Below, one piece after another: positions 6,471-15,690 of a DNA stretch of 45,191 nucleotides; positions within the stretch are counted from its first letter, which is position 1, and the number at the start of each line of letters is the position of its first letter. A model generated the notes under the pieces. The model worked only from the letters and a program-made list of their open reading frames with translations, had not been told where the DNA came from and ran no database searches. The position numbers and the translations under genes were made by a program. Origin of the DNA: Marinomonas arctica (GTDB lineage: Bacteria; Pseudomonadota; Gammaproteobacteria; Pseudomonadales; Marinomonadaceae); contig NZ_QHJF01000020.1 of NCBI RefSeq assembly GCF_003259225.1, positions 1-45,191 of the forward strand, in the 5' to 3' direction.

Positions 6471-6482
6471 TACCAGTCGGTA
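6471..6482. promoter_or_regulatory. TetR-family operator 1
   Basis: TACCAGTCGGTA, a near-perfect palindrome with ACC/GGT half-sites typical of TetR-family operators. It lies 31 bases upstream of the SDR start on the minus strand. Confidence 0.7.
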
Positions 6483-6517
6483 CAATAAGCGGAAATGTAC
6501 AGTCTGTCAAATTAAAA

Positions 6518-6529
6518 TACCAGGTGGTA
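6518..6529. promoter_or_regulatory. TetR-family operator 2
   Basis: TACCAGGTGGTA, sharing half-sites with operator 1 and centred 47 bases from it. It ends four bases before the regulator's ATG, so binding would block transcription or initiation of the regulator gene itself (autorepression). Confidence 0.7.
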
Positions 6530-6533
6530 TAAA

Positions 6534-7142
6534 ATGAGTTTGAATCCAAGTAAGCCTTCAAGAGGGCGACCAAAGACTCTAGATCGTGAACACGTTTTGG
6601 ATGTGGCAATGGCGTCTTATTGGAAAGAGGACATCGGTAATTTGTCTCTTAATGAAATCTGTAGGCGATGTGATATATCGAAGCCTGGCCTTTATCGTGA
6701 ATTTTTGAACGAAGATGGTTTGATGAAAGCCGTCATTCTTAAGTATCACCAAGAGGTGCTAAGTCCTGTTCAGCAGATGTTGAGCGCGGATGCAGCGTTT
6801 CGAGAGACGCTTGATAATCTAGTATTATTTGCCGCTTCGATAAATGATAGTCAAGGGGCTCCGAAAGGATGTCTGTTGATAAAAATGCGTGAAGCGCAGA
6901 TGCATTTAGGTGAAGCGACACGAGCACAAATTGATTTGATTCAAGAGCAAGCAATAGCGACTTATAAGAAATGGATAGAGCGTTCAAAGGCCAAAGGTGA
7001 ATTTACTGCCGATATGTCAGCAGAGTTTGCTGCCAGTTATATCGATGCACAGCTAAGTCATGCTTCGTCACAGCTTGCACGAGGTGAAGATCCGCAGTTG
7101 GTTAAGCGCATACTGATGGCGGCCCTTTCTATCTTGAAGTAA
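6534..7142 (+). CDS. TetR/AcrR-family transcriptional repressor
   Basis: A 202-residue regulator. The N-terminus has the RGRPKTLDREHVLDVAMASY lead and the helix-turn-helix LSLNEICRRCDISKPGLYRE, typical of the family. The C-terminal ligand-binding half contains GCLLIKMREAQ, as seen in YcfQ/AefR-like members. It faces the SDR gene across two palindromic operators and probably controls both itself and the SDR. The ATG at 6534 immediately follows operator 2; the GGTGG of the operator may double as the ribosome site. Confidence 0.9.
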   Translation: MSLNPSKPSRGRPKTLDREHVLDVAMASYWKEDIGNLSLNEICRRCDISKPGLYREFLNEDGLMKAVILKYHQEVLSPVQQMLSADAAFRETLDNLVLFAASINDSQGAPKGCLLIKMREAQMHLGEATRAQIDLIQEQAIATYKKWIERSKAKGEFTADMSAEFAASYIDAQLSHASSQLARGEDPQLVKRILMAALSILK

Positions 7143-7202
7143 GTATCTGCGAGCTTAGTAAGATGAATGTTGTGTTGGTCATTTAGACATAATTGAGAAA
7201 CT

Positions 7203-7242
7203 AGAGTCGGTAGCGTCTTGCTATTTCAGACGCTCCAGACTC
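7203..7242. terminator. hairpin between convergent genes
   Basis: AGCGTCT (7212-7218) pairs with AGACGCT (7228-7234), and outside it GAGTC (7204-7208) pairs with GACTC (7238-7242). It lies between the ends of the TetR regulator and the DUF3549 gene. The T tract after it is weak (CATTCTTGTT), so termination is likely but not certain. Confidence 0.5.
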
Positions 7243-7274
7243 CATTCTTGTTATTTCCAACGACGCTCAATCAA

Positions 7275-8345
7275 TCACTGGACAGATGTGGGCGTCTGTG
7301 TGAATAAATAACTTACCGCTTGGGCCAGTTTCGGGCTGACGTGGCCGCAGCGTAACAAGCTCCAAAGGGGTTGTTTGGCTTCAGGGTGTTGGCTCAGTTC
7401 GGCAGCGATTTGTCTGAAAGCGATGTAGCCGTCTTCTCGGTGCGCCAGTTTTTCCATGATAATACGCAGTAGCTGTGGGTTTTGACCAAGCCAATGGGGG
7501 CATTTTGCGGCGAGAGCAGCAATGGGGTGAAGGTCGTTGTCTTGGCATTCTGTTAGACTGCCAAGCAAACCAAACAGTGGCAATAACAATGTATTGTTTA
7601 ACTCGGCTCTGGATAAGGCGCGTAGGTAGCTTGCTTGCATGAGTGCGTCTTGCTCTGTTTGCAGTTGCGCAATCAGCGTTTCTTGTAGCTGACTTGACAG
7701 TGTTTCGTGCTCAAGAGCATGGCATAGGGCGCTGACAACGGGCTTGGCGGCGTGTTGAATGGCTTTTTGTATGAGCGCTTGGTATGTGTCTTCGTCTACT
7801 CTGGCGGCGAGTTCGGCAATGCCTTGCAGCCCGAGTGTTTGCCAGCTGTCGTCTTGTTTGTTTACGTCTGATGACAAGTGCTTAACCACGTCGTCAAAGT
7901 AATGCGAAGGGGCTTTGTGAAGATTCTTGCCAAGAATAGCGTGAAAACTGGCCATGCGTTCTTGATCTGGCTTGAAGACATAAGGATTGTCTTCAAGAGC
8001 TTCTGATAAGCCTGCTTCTTCGCCTTTGTGCAGTATTTTATCGACAATACTTTTGATGAAGTGATCTCGCGTACCAAGATTTAGGCAACCCGCTTCGTCG
8101 AGCGGCAGTTTAACAAACCAAATGACGCCCGCATTGGCACTGTCTTTTTTTGCCGTGTCTTTTGATGTTAACAGGCAAGCTAGCCAAGCGTGTTGGCGAA
8201 AGGGAAAAGGGTAGGCTTGCTGTTTGCGATCGAACTGTATGGCTTGCTGCGGAGTGATTTTGGTGATGTTGCGTCCTAGGTCGTAGTAGCTCACATCACA
8301 TCCGACCATATCAAATAAGTCAGAAAGCGATTCTATTTTGTTCAT
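7275..8345 (-). CDS. DUF3549 family protein
   Basis: A 356-residue protein with the hallmark start of DUF3549: IESLSDLFDM, YYDLGRNITKI and YPFPFRQHAWLACL. These proteins are found in many marine and pseudomonad gammaproteobacteria and have no assigned role. The second half is a run of short alpha-helical pairs resembling a HEAT-like solenoid (residues 150-350), compatible with a scaffold or binding role; that reading is inference. It has no signal peptide or membrane segment. It is divergent from yqcC; a GC-rich hairpin lies in its leader region. Confidence 0.8.
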   Translation of the reverse strand: MNKIESLSDLFDMVGCDVSYYDLGRNITKITPQQAIQFDRKQQAYPFPFRQHAWLACLLTSKDTAKKDSANAGVIWFVKLPLDEAGCLNLGTRDHFIKSIVDKILHKGEEAGLSEALEDNPYVFKPDQERMASFHAILGKNLHKAPSHYFDDVVKHLSSDVNKQDDSWQTLGLQGIAELAARVDEDTYQALIQKAIQHAAKPVVSALCHALEHETLSSQLQETLIAQLQTEQDALMQASYLRALSRAELNNTLLLPLFGLLGSLTECQDNDLHPIAALAAKCPHWLGQNPQLLRIIMEKLAHREDGYIAFRQIAAELSQHPEAKQPLWSLLRCGHVSPKLAQAVSYLFTQTPTSVQ

Positions 8346-8372
8346 GATAAAGTATGGGCTCGTTTTGCAAGT

Positions 8373-8393
8373 AAGGGCGCAGTGGGCGCCCTT
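8373..8393. other. perfect GC-rich hairpin in a divergent promoter region
   Basis: AAGGGCGC (8373-8380) and GCGCCCTT (8386-8393) pair fully around a five-base loop. It lies 28 bases upstream of the DUF3549 start on the minus strand, so it could fold in that gene's 5' leader, or stop stray plus-strand transcription. No long T tract follows. Confidence 0.45.
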
Positions 8394-8475
8394 TGTTGAA
8401 TAAAAGACAGTTGTATAAAGAGAAAGTTACATAAAAAGATGCGTTATCTTACCGTTTTTTAGAGGAGAAATCAGG

Positions 8476-8817
8476 TTGAAAAAAGCCTTTTCTAACCATC
8501 ATGTGTTGGCGGATTTATTGATGGACTTGCAAATGGCGATGCAAGATTGTGGTGTTTGGGAATGTGGTGCGCCAAGTAACGAGGCCTTACAGAGTACAGA
8601 GCCTTTTTGTATTGATACGATGCGGTTTGAGCAGTGGTTGCGATTTGTGATGATAGAGCGTTTTAAAACCTTGTTAGCCACTGGGAGTGATTTGCCTGTG
8701 CGCTGTCATATTTCTCCCATGGCGGAAGAGGCGTTTAAACATAAGCCTTCAGCCAACGTCGCGCATCTTGTCAATTGTTTGAATCGCATCGATCAACATT
8801 TAAGTGGCGCATTGTGA
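8476..8817 (+). CDS. yqcC: YqcC-like protein (DUF446)
   Basis: A 113-residue helical protein of the YqcC family. Typical positions are visible: LLMDLQMAMQDCGVWE near the start, PFCIDTMRFEQWLRFVMIER in the middle, and PVRCHISPMAEEAF towards the end. Its function is unknown; homologues are usually beside truC or other small housekeeping genes. A TTG at 8476 is the start used here, with AGAGGAG about a dozen bases before it. The stop codon overlaps a GTG of the next gene, suggesting coupled translation. Confidence 0.85.
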   Translation: MKKAFSNHHVLADLLMDLQMAMQDCGVWECGAPSNEALQSTEPFCIDTMRFEQWLRFVMIERFKTLLATGSDLPVRCHISPMAEEAFKHKPSANVAHLVNCLNRIDQHLSGAL

Positions 8818-9674
8818 TTTCTGATCAGCTTCATCATCCTTTGGTGAAAGACCTTGCTTGGTTGGTGGAAGGGCATTATATCGAGCGAGATTTTTACCTT
8901 GAAGCCTATTGGGTGGCCGATGTTGAAGCGCGGTTATTGGCACTGGATCAGGTGCCTGCGCCATTGATTAATGCCCTTGCTGAATGTAAGTCACATTTTT
9001 TGGGCAGCTACTTTGAAAGTCTGTTTTCGTTTGCGATAGAGCATTTGTCTTGTTTAACGGTTATTCGCGAACATTTTCAAATAACGGGGTCAGGAAAGAC
9101 GCTGGGCGAAGTGGATATGCTGGTGGAAACACCGGACGGAGCGCTTCATCAATTTGAAATCGCCGTTAAATTTTATTTAGAGCGTCCTGATCTTTTTCCC
9201 CATGATTGGATTGGGCCAAATAAAAATGATAGTTTATTAAAAAAAGTGACCAGAGCCAGAGAGCATCAGTTACAGATTTTACAAATGCAAGAAGGGTTTT
9301 CTGCCATTGCGGAGTTTGCTAAAGATCGTGTGCCGCAGACCAGTTTGTTGATATTTGGGCGTTTATACCTTGCTTTGAATGATGCTGACGATGTGACGGC
9401 TTGGTTAGCACAAACAGAGCATGGTGGCTGGATACGGGTATCTCAAATAGCCTTGCTCATGCCACATTTTTCGTATTTTTCTATCTTACAAAAGCCTCAC
9501 TGGTTGGCGAATCAAAATATAACTGATAATTTCGCTTTCAATTCTCTACAATCTGCCTACAATCTTGTAAGCGAATTCCTACATGACAGCCGCCCCATAC
9601 ATGTACTTTTATGGCGAGCTGTGCGTAATGCTGAACATAATAGAAACGTATTTATTGTGCCAGATTCTTGGTGA
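8814..9674 (+). CDS. DUF1853 family protein
   Basis: A 286-residue protein matching DUF1853 (HHPLVKDLAWLVEGHYI near the start, LGSYFESLFSFAIEHL in the middle). Residues around GEVDMLVETPDG and QFEIAVKFYL form an acidic-strand pattern that resembles a PD-(D/E)xK nuclease core; this is only a resemblance. The start at GTG 8814 gives a GTGA overlap with the yqcC stop; a TTG at 8775 would add 13 residues. No signal peptide. It is probably cotranscribed with yqcC. Confidence 0.8.
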   Translation: MISDQLHHPLVKDLAWLVEGHYIERDFYLEAYWVADVEARLLALDQVPAPLINALAECKSHFLGSYFESLFSFAIEHLSCLTVIREHFQITGSGKTLGEVDMLVETPDGALHQFEIAVKFYLERPDLFPHDWIGPNKNDSLLKKVTRAREHQLQILQMQEGFSAIAEFAKDRVPQTSLLIFGRLYLALNDADDVTAWLAQTEHGGWIRVSQIALLMPHFSYFSILQKPHWLANQNITDNFAFNSLQSAYNLVSEFLHDSRPIHVLLWRAVRNAEHNRNVFIVPDSW

Positions 9675-9736
9675 AACAGAATCCAATATTAAGATGCACT
9701 TTAGTTGCTTTACAAACTAGTAGTATTAAAAAGTAG

Positions 9737-11737
9737 ATGACCGATTTATCAAAGTTACTGCAGGCTAAAATGCCATTAGCCGCGTGGATTATAGACGTAG
9801 AGCAATCAAGTGTACCGTGCTGTAATCAAGCGGCTGAAGCCTTGTTAATAGGCTCTTTGAACGACATTAAATCGGGGCAACGTGCTATTCCGAGTGAATT
9901 AAGAGAGCGTTTGTCTCTCCATTTGGCGTCGCTTGATATTGGTGAAAGCTTGCCCTTTAAGTGGCCATTTACGTCCAAAGATGGGGTTGAGTATCAGGTT
10001 CGTGGCTCGGTCATTGCTCTAGATAACGCGCGTAAAGGGTTGTTTATTGAAGCTCACCCCGCTTCCCAAGTGGATGTTGTTGCTGTTTCTCAGGTCGATT
10101 CCCTCCTTGATCATCATGCTGGTTTGTTGGCGCAATTTCGAAGTTTGTCTTTCGCTATTTTTGATCGGCATGGTGCTTTTGTAGAGGCCAGTGACTATTT
10201 TATTACCCATTTTGGGGGGATTAAACACGTCCGTGAATTGTTTGCTGTGTCTGGCGCGGCGAATAGTTTTATTCGTCGTTTGGCTCATCAAGAAAATTTA
10301 TTCCAAGAAATTCGGCTGGCGACACAAAACGGAATACGTTGGCATAAGATAGAAGTGTCTTATCATCCCTTAACTAACATGATTTATCTGCTAACTCACG
10401 ATATCCAAGAAGAGCGAGATCATGAGGTGGCGCTTTATCGTCTTAATAATTACGATGGTTTAACCAATTTGCCTAATCGTAATTTGCTTTATCATCAGCT
10501 AGAAAGTGCGCTGATTAATGCCCGTAAGCGTCGTCGACAGTTTGGTCTTTTGTATTTGGATTTAGATGGTTTTAAAGTTATCAATGATAATTTTGGTCAT
10601 CGAGTCGGTGACGAGCTGATTCAACGAGTCGCGGAACGTATCAAAGAGAGTATTCCTTCTGGGGCCTGCCTGTATCGTTTGGGCGGTGATGAATTTGTTG
10701 TGGTGTTAGAGAACACGCATTCCATCTCAGAATTAGAAAGCATTGCCGAAAGCATTATGCAGAATGCCAGCAACACTTATCCTGTCGCCAAAATGGAAAT
10801 GATGATCACCGCCAGCATCGGCATTGCCAGTTACCCTCAACATGCTGATAACGTGGATAATCTACTGAAAAATGCCGATGCGGCCATGTATCGTGCAAAA
10901 TCCATGGGTCATAATATGTGCTTTGTTTATCAAAGTAGCATGGCGGATAACATTGATGCTTATCTAACATTGGGCGGTGGGTTGCGAAAAGCGATAGAAG
11001 AAGAGCAATTTATTTTGCACTATCAGCCTAAAATTCGCCTTCCTGATGAGACGGTTGTGGGCGCTGAGGCCCTTATTCGCTGGATTCATCCTGAGCTTGG
11101 CATGATCAGCCCAGACCAATTTATTCCTTTAGCAGAAGAGAGCGGTCTTATTCTGCCTTTAGGGGAGTGGGTCATTCGCAGGGCGTGCCGTCAGTTACAG
11201 GAATGGCGCAAAGCAGGTTATCCGGATATCAAATTATCGGTCAATTTGTCCAGTCGGCAATTTATGCAGGCAGATTTGGTCGATATGGTTGAGAAAGTGC
11301 TTGAAGAAACGGGCGTCGATTCGAAATATTTCGAACTTGAGCTTACTGAAAGTATGTTGATGGTCGACGCACAGCAGTCTATTGAAAAACTGCACAGCTT
11401 TCGTAAGCTTGGCTTAACCTTATCGATTGACGATTTTGGCACGGGCTATTCCTCATTGGCTTATTTGAAAAAATTCCCTATTCAAACGTTAAAAATCGAT
11501 CGTTCTTTTATTCATGATTTGGGTTTGGACAGTGATAATGACGCCATTGTCAAAGCCACCATTGCGATGGCTAATAGCCTGAATCTAAAAGTGATTGCAG
11601 AAGGCGTCGAAAACCGTGCCCAAGTGGATGTGTTGAATAAATATCATTGCCAAGAAGTGCAGGGGTATTTGTTTTCTAAACCTTTGAATAGCGGTGATTT
11701 TCTTGTCTATCTTGATAGTCATAGAGCCGTCGTTTAG
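9737..11737 (+). CDS. GGDEF-EAL cyclic-di-GMP signalling protein
   Basis: A 666-residue cytoplasmic protein. Residues 1-230 hold one or two divergent PAS-like sensor segments, 240-400 a GGDEF domain and 415-660 an EAL domain. The cyclase motif GGDEF is intact at 316-320, with YLDLDGFKVINDNFGH upstream. The phosphodiesterase motif EAL is intact at 444-446, with NLSSRQF, DDFGTGYSSL and KIDRSFI also present. Both activities are therefore possible, with the PAS part deciding which dominates. There are no membrane segments. It stands alone, with 62 bases before it and no strong ribosome site, so the exact start is uncertain. Confidence 0.93.
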   Translation: MTDLSKLLQAKMPLAAWIIDVEQSSVPCCNQAAEALLIGSLNDIKSGQRAIPSELRERLSLHLASLDIGESLPFKWPFTSKDGVEYQVRGSVIALDNARKGLFIEAHPASQVDVVAVSQVDSLLDHHAGLLAQFRSLSFAIFDRHGAFVEASDYFITHFGGIKHVRELFAVSGAANSFIRRLAHQENLFQEIRLATQNGIRWHKIEVSYHPLTNMIYLLTHDIQEERDHEVALYRLNNYDGLTNLPNRNLLYHQLESALINARKRRRQFGLLYLDLDGFKVINDNFGHRVGDELIQRVAERIKESIPSGACLYRLGGDEFVVVLENTHSISELESIAESIMQNASNTYPVAKMEMMITASIGIASYPQHADNVDNLLKNADAAMYRAKSMGHNMCFVYQSSMADNIDAYLTLGGGLRKAIEEEQFILHYQPKIRLPDETVVGAEALIRWIHPELGMISPDQFIPLAEESGLILPLGEWVIRRACRQLQEWRKAGYPDIKLSVNLSSRQFMQADLVDMVEKVLEETGVDSKYFELELTESMLMVDAQQSIEKLHSFRKLGLTLSIDDFGTGYSSLAYLKKFPIQTLKIDRSFIHDLGLDSDNDAIVKATIAMANSLNLKVIAEGVENRAQVDVLNKYHCQEVQGYLFSKPLNSGDFLVYLDSHRAVV

Positions 11738-11865
11738 TCACGATTCGCTGGCGTGAACGGTTGAAATAAGAAAGCATTATGGCAGGGCTTTTTTTCGTGT
11801 TCAGTATCTTACTAATAGGTTATCCTTATCGTTAATAGTGCTTATTAATCAACTATGGATACATT

Positions 11866-12723
11866 GTGTCGACGCTTGAAAATCTTTCTTGTCCGATAGA
11901 CTCTGCGCCCTTGCAAAGATGCGAACGCAGCCTAATTTGTCAACACGGACACACTTATGATTTGGCCAAAACGGGCTATGTCAATCTTCTTCCAGTGCAA
12001 AACAAACGCTCTAAAGATCCCGGCGATAGCAAGGAAATGGTGACTTCGCGCCATGCTTTTCTTAATCAACATCACTATCAGCCTATCGTTCAAGCAATTC
12101 TCTCATCTTGGCCAAAAGAAAATTTGCACAACGGGGTTCGTATTCTTGACGCTGGGTGCGGAGAGGGCTATTACCTCAGTGAAATCGGCCGTGTCTTGTC
12201 TGACCAAGGTATCAATGCTGAACGTATGGGATTGGATATTTCCAAATGGGCGGTCACGGCCGCCAGTAAGCGCGATAAAGATATCAGTTGGCTGGTGGCC
12301 AGTAATGCCAGTTTGCCGATGCCAAAGGAACGCTTTGATGCGGTGCTGTGCTTGTTTGGCTTTCCCGTATTTACTGAGTTTTCTCGAGTATTGAGCGATC
12401 ATGGCGTGTTATTGCTGGTGGAGTCTGGTGCCGATCATTTGATTGAGTTGCGTACATTACTCTATCCATCCATTCATGAGTATAAAGCCACATTTGCGGC
12501 GGGTGTGCCTGGCTTTGAGTTGCTACATGAGCAGGCCGAACGCTTTACTTTTACTCTGGATTCCCAGTTACACATTCAACAATTGTTGAGCATGACACCT
12601 CATATCCATAAGGCTTCCTATGATGGCCGCGAGGCGGTAAAGCAGCTTAACTCTATTACACTGACGGCGGACATTAAGCTGCGTTGGTATCAAAAAGAAA
12701 TTAAGGAAGTAAATTATGTCTAG
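11866..12723 (+). CDS. rlmA: 23S rRNA (guanine-N1)-methyltransferase RlmA family
   Basis: A 285-residue SAM-dependent methyltransferase. The N-terminal zinc-binding motif is present (LSCPID, then CERSLICQHGHTYD: three Cys and a His), followed by the family lead AKTGYVNLLP and SKEMVTSRHAFL. The SAM motif I is RILDAGCGEGYYL. In E. coli the enzyme methylates G745 of 23S rRNA. The start is GTG 11866. Its end overlaps the carbonic anhydrase start by eight bases, so the two form a small operon. Confidence 0.9.
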   Translation: MSTLENLSCPIDSAPLQRCERSLICQHGHTYDLAKTGYVNLLPVQNKRSKDPGDSKEMVTSRHAFLNQHHYQPIVQAILSSWPKENLHNGVRILDAGCGEGYYLSEIGRVLSDQGINAERMGLDISKWAVTAASKRDKDISWLVASNASLPMPKERFDAVLCLFGFPVFTEFSRVLSDHGVLLLVESGADHLIELRTLLYPSIHEYKATFAAGVPGFELLHEQAERFTFTLDSQLHIQQLLSMTPHIHKASYDGREAVKQLNSITLTADIKLRWYQKEIKEVNYV

Positions 12724-13348
12724 TCATTTAGATGAGCTGTTTAATAAAAATAGAGAATGGGCGGCCAAGGTGACGGCAGAGGACCCAGAGTTTTTTTCTA
12801 CCTTATCGAAACAACAAAAGCCGGAATATCTATGGATTGGCTGTGCAGACAGTCGTGTGCCCGCAAACCAGATTGTGGATCTTTTACCTGGTGAAGTGTT
12901 TGTTCATCGTAATATTGCCAATGTAGTGGTGCATACAGATTTAAATTGCCTGTCTGTTATTCAGTTCGCTGTGGACGTGTTAAAAGTAAAACACATTATG
13001 GTGGTGGGGCATTATGGTTGCGGTGGTATTAAAGCGGCCATGGGAACGGAAGAGCACGGCATGATAGACAACTGGTTGCGCCATATCAAAGATGTTTATC
13101 GTTTGCACCGTGAAGAGTTGGATGGCATTGAAGATGAGCATGCGCGTTTTGATCGTATGTGCGAGTTAAATGTGGTGGAGCAGGTGGCGAACGTTTGCCA
13201 GAGCAGTATCGTGCAAAACGCTTGGAAAATGGGTCAAGAGTTGCACGTGCATGGTTGGTGCTACAGCATAGAAAATGGACATATTACGGATTTGAAAAGA
13301 ACCGTATCTAATGCAGAGGAATCGCTACAGCAGTTGAATAATATGTAG
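12716..13348 (+). CDS. can: beta-class carbonic anhydrase
   Basis: A 210-residue zinc enzyme interconverting CO2 and bicarbonate in the cytoplasm. Zinc ligands C43, H99 and C102 are present in CADSRVP and GHYGCGG, with the D45-R47 dyad. The length matches E. coli Can. It is the second gene after rlmA, with overlapping ends and GGAAGTAAATT before the ATG; a strong terminator follows. Confidence 0.95.
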   Translation: MSSHLDELFNKNREWAAKVTAEDPEFFSTLSKQQKPEYLWIGCADSRVPANQIVDLLPGEVFVHRNIANVVVHTDLNCLSVIQFAVDVLKVKHIMVVGHYGCGGIKAAMGTEEHGMIDNWLRHIKDVYRLHREELDGIEDEHARFDRMCELNVVEQVANVCQSSIVQNAWKMGQELHVHGWCYSIENGHITDLKRTVSNAEESLQQLNNM

Positions 13349-13370
13349 TGAGATGCTGGTGGTCATAAAC

Positions 13371-13397
13371 AAAAAACGAGCATCAGGCTCGTTTTTT
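13371..13397. terminator. rho-independent terminator, bidirectional
   Basis: ACGAGC (13376-13381) pairs with GCTCGT (13387-13392), with six A before and six T after. It serves the carbonic anhydrase on the plus strand and the LysR gene on the minus strand. Confidence 0.85.
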
Positions 13398-13414
13398 GGT
13401 TTCTGCGTGTTGTT

Positions 13415-14368
13415 TTATAAATTATTGTTTTCTGCGATGGTTCGAGCGCAGCCCGCAATGGTCGAGCGCAGCCAGATATGACCGGGATCATGTTGTAACA
13501 ATGGGCTCCACAGCATTTTTAATTCTACTGGTGGAATGTCAAACGGGGGCGGCAGTACAACAACACTTTGATTGCCTTTCATCAGGCGGGTGGCCAATGA
13601 CGGTAACGTAGCAATCAACCCCAATTGTTCCGTAGCACGCATGGCGACATTATAATTGCGTGTAAACAGGCGGATATTGCGTTTAAAGCCTAAGTCCGCC
13701 AAGGTGCCATCGACCCAGCCCAGTTTTTGCACTTCTTCTGGCTGAATGCCAACACCAACACCGAAGCCTGTTTTACTGACCCAAACGTGTGGGGAAGCAA
13801 GGTAGGTTTCTAAAGAGAAATTGTTGGCAATGTCAGAATTGGCAGGTACTAGACAGGAGAAATGATCTACCCAAACGGACTTTTGGTGGAAAGATTGTGG
13901 CAGGGTGTCAAAGCGATTGATCACCAAATCTACTTTACCTTTTTCCACATCATGAAAGCTGACATCGCTTGGGTTCATGACATCGAGTATGACATTGGGC
14001 GCTTCATCCTGTAGCTTTTTCATCAGCGGCGGAATGAGCGTGGCTTCTGCGTAGTCGCTGGCCATAATGCGAAACACTCGGGAGCTTGATTCCGCTTCAA
14101 AGTTTTGGCCTAGGTGCAGTACTTCATCGACCGCTTGTAAAATGCTTTGCACACGAGGTTGCAGCTGTATGGCGAGTGCGGTTGGCATCATGCCGTCGCT
14201 GGTTCTAACTAGAAGTGGGTCGTGGAATAGATCTCTTAAACGTCTTAGTCCGTTACTCATCGCTGGCTGAGTGATGCCCAACTGATTGGCGGCGTGGGTG
14301 ACATTCTGCTCGCGAAGTAAGGAGTCCAAATATCGAAGTAAGTTGAGATCTATTTTGTCTAACTGCAT
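13415..14368 (-). CDS. LysR-family transcriptional regulator
   Basis: A 317-residue regulator. The N-terminal winged helix-turn-helix reads LNLLRYLDSLLREQNVTHAA then QLGITQPAMSNGLRRLRDLF, closest in pattern to the NodD/LeuO-like branch. Residues 90-310 form the substrate-binding-like effector domain. The neighbours do not reveal a target: carbonic anhydrase is convergent, and the sugar isomerase lies upstream on the same strand behind a hairpin. The effector is unknown. Confidence 0.92.
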   Translation of the reverse strand: MQLDKIDLNLLRYLDSLLREQNVTHAANQLGITQPAMSNGLRRLRDLFHDPLLVRTSDGMMPTALAIQLQPRVQSILQAVDEVLHLGQNFEAESSSRVFRIMASDYAEATLIPPLMKKLQDEAPNVILDVMNPSDVSFHDVEKGKVDLVINRFDTLPQSFHQKSVWVDHFSCLVPANSDIANNFSLETYLASPHVWVSKTGFGVGVGIQPEEVQKLGWVDGTLADLGFKRNIRLFTRNYNVAMRATEQLGLIATLPSLATRLMKGNQSVVVLPPPFDIPPVELKMLWSPLLQHDPGHIWLRSTIAGCARTIAENNNL

Positions 14369-14436
14369 AAGGAAAGAGGCTCATGTCCACTGACGTTGGG
14401 GCTGCATGATACTGTATTTTGCCACTAAATAGAATG

Positions 14437-14468
14437 AGACCTTTGCTCGTAGCATCGTGCAAAGGTCT
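14437..14468 (-). terminator. hairpin after the sugar isomerase gene
   Basis: AGACCTTTGC (14437-14446) pairs perfectly with GCAAAGGTCT (14459-14468) around a 12-base loop. It lies just downstream of the isomerase stop on the minus strand and before the LysR start. The T tract is poor. Confidence 0.5.
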
Positions 14469-14499
14469 TACAAAGGTCGCCCACGAGTGAGCGAGGGGA

Positions 14500-15690
14500 T
14501 TATTTGGCCTTGGTTAGCTGGTCTATCACCTCATAACACGCGCCCATGGTGTGGTAGTCGGTTTTTCCGGCTGGACTTTTGCAGTCATCGTAGGCTTGGT
14601 TGTCTTGGGTGAGAATGCGAAACCAAGCGCCGTATTGGTGATCAATCATGTGGGACCAACTGTATTGCCACAGTTGCTGATATTTGTCCCAGTAGTGTGT
14701 TTCTTTGGTTAGGATCGCAAGCATGGCGGCGGCGGCAAACGATTCGGCTTGAACCCAGAAATACTTATCACCGTCACAAATATTGCCCTCTGGGTCATAG
14801 CCATAACAAAGGCCACCGTTGTCGTGATCCCAAGATTTTTGCCAAGCTGAGTCAAACAGTGTCTGAGCCGTTGGAATCAGCCAATCAAGTGGTGAGCGTT
14901 GATGAATCAATAACAGCAGTTTGGCCCATTCTGTTTGGTGGCCGGGTTGAAATCCCCATGGGCGGAATAAATGTTTTGGGTTGTCTTTGTTGTAATCCCA
15001 GTCCACTTGCCAATCTGGCGTGTAGTGTTCCCAAATTTCACCACCTGCTAACGCCGCTTGGCGTTGGCAAATGTGTTTCGCGATTAGGGTAGCGCGTTCT
15101 AAATAACGATGTTCATGTGTTGCATCATAGGCGGCAAGCAGTGCTTCGCAGCTGTGCATGTTGGCGTTTTGGCCACGGTAAGGGGAAACGTTCTGCCAAT
15201 CGCTGGATATTTCATCTTTGTATAAACCGAATTGAGCATCCCAGAAATGTTCTTCCATGGTATGAAAGGTTTCTTCAATCCACGGTTTGGCTTCTTTTAC
15301 GCCGGCTTTGTAAGCGGTCGCATAAGCCAGCATCACAAATGCAAAACCGTAACAGTGGTTGGTTTCGTCGAGGTTTTGGTCTTTGCTGAGCAGCCAAACG
15401 TAGCCGCCATTTTCACGACGATGGCGCCCACGCAAATATTCAAGTCCATGACGAGTGGCGTCTAAATAAGCCGGCTTACCTTCAGCTTGATAGGCTTTGG
15501 CGTAGTTAAAGACAAAACGTGTACTGCTGACGAGATGACGGGTATCGGCATCGTAAATGTCACCATTGTCTTTGAAAAAATGAAAAAAACCACCCTTAGG
15601 ATCAATGCAGTTTGGTTGATAGAAACCCATTGTCGACTGGATGTGGTCTTGTAAAAAAGCAATTGAGCTAAACTCTGGAAAAGAAGGCAT
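14500..15690 (-). CDS. AGE-family sugar isomerase/epimerase (mannose isomerase-like)
   Basis: A 396-residue enzyme with the (alpha/alpha)6 barrel of the N-acylglucosamine 2-epimerase family. Family motifs seen: GGFFHFFKDNG near the start, TRFVFNYAKAY, NANMHSCEALLAAY, FRPWGFQPGHQTEWAKLLL with the catalytic-type His, and KTDYHTMGACYE at the end. The pattern fits the YihS/D-mannose isomerase branch (mannose to fructose) better than N-acyl sugar epimerases. AAAGGAC precedes the ATG. It is divergent from a ROK regulator, the likely controller. The precise sugar cannot be fixed from sequence. Confidence 0.85.
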   Translation of the reverse strand: MPSFPEFSSIAFLQDHIQSTMGFYQPNCIDPKGGFFHFFKDNGDIYDADTRHLVSSTRFVFNYAKAYQAEGKPAYLDATRHGLEYLRGRHRRENGGYVWLLSKDQNLDETNHCYGFAFVMLAYATAYKAGVKEAKPWIEETFHTMEEHFWDAQFGLYKDEISSDWQNVSPYRGQNANMHSCEALLAAYDATHEHRYLERATLIAKHICQRQAALAGGEIWEHYTPDWQVDWDYNKDNPKHLFRPWGFQPGHQTEWAKLLLLIHQRSPLDWLIPTAQTLFDSAWQKSWDHDNGGLCYGYDPEGNICDGDKYFWVQAESFAAAAMLAILTKETHYWDKYQQLWQYSWSHMIDHQYGAWFRILTQDNQAYDDCKSPAGKTDYHTMGACYEVIDQLTKAK

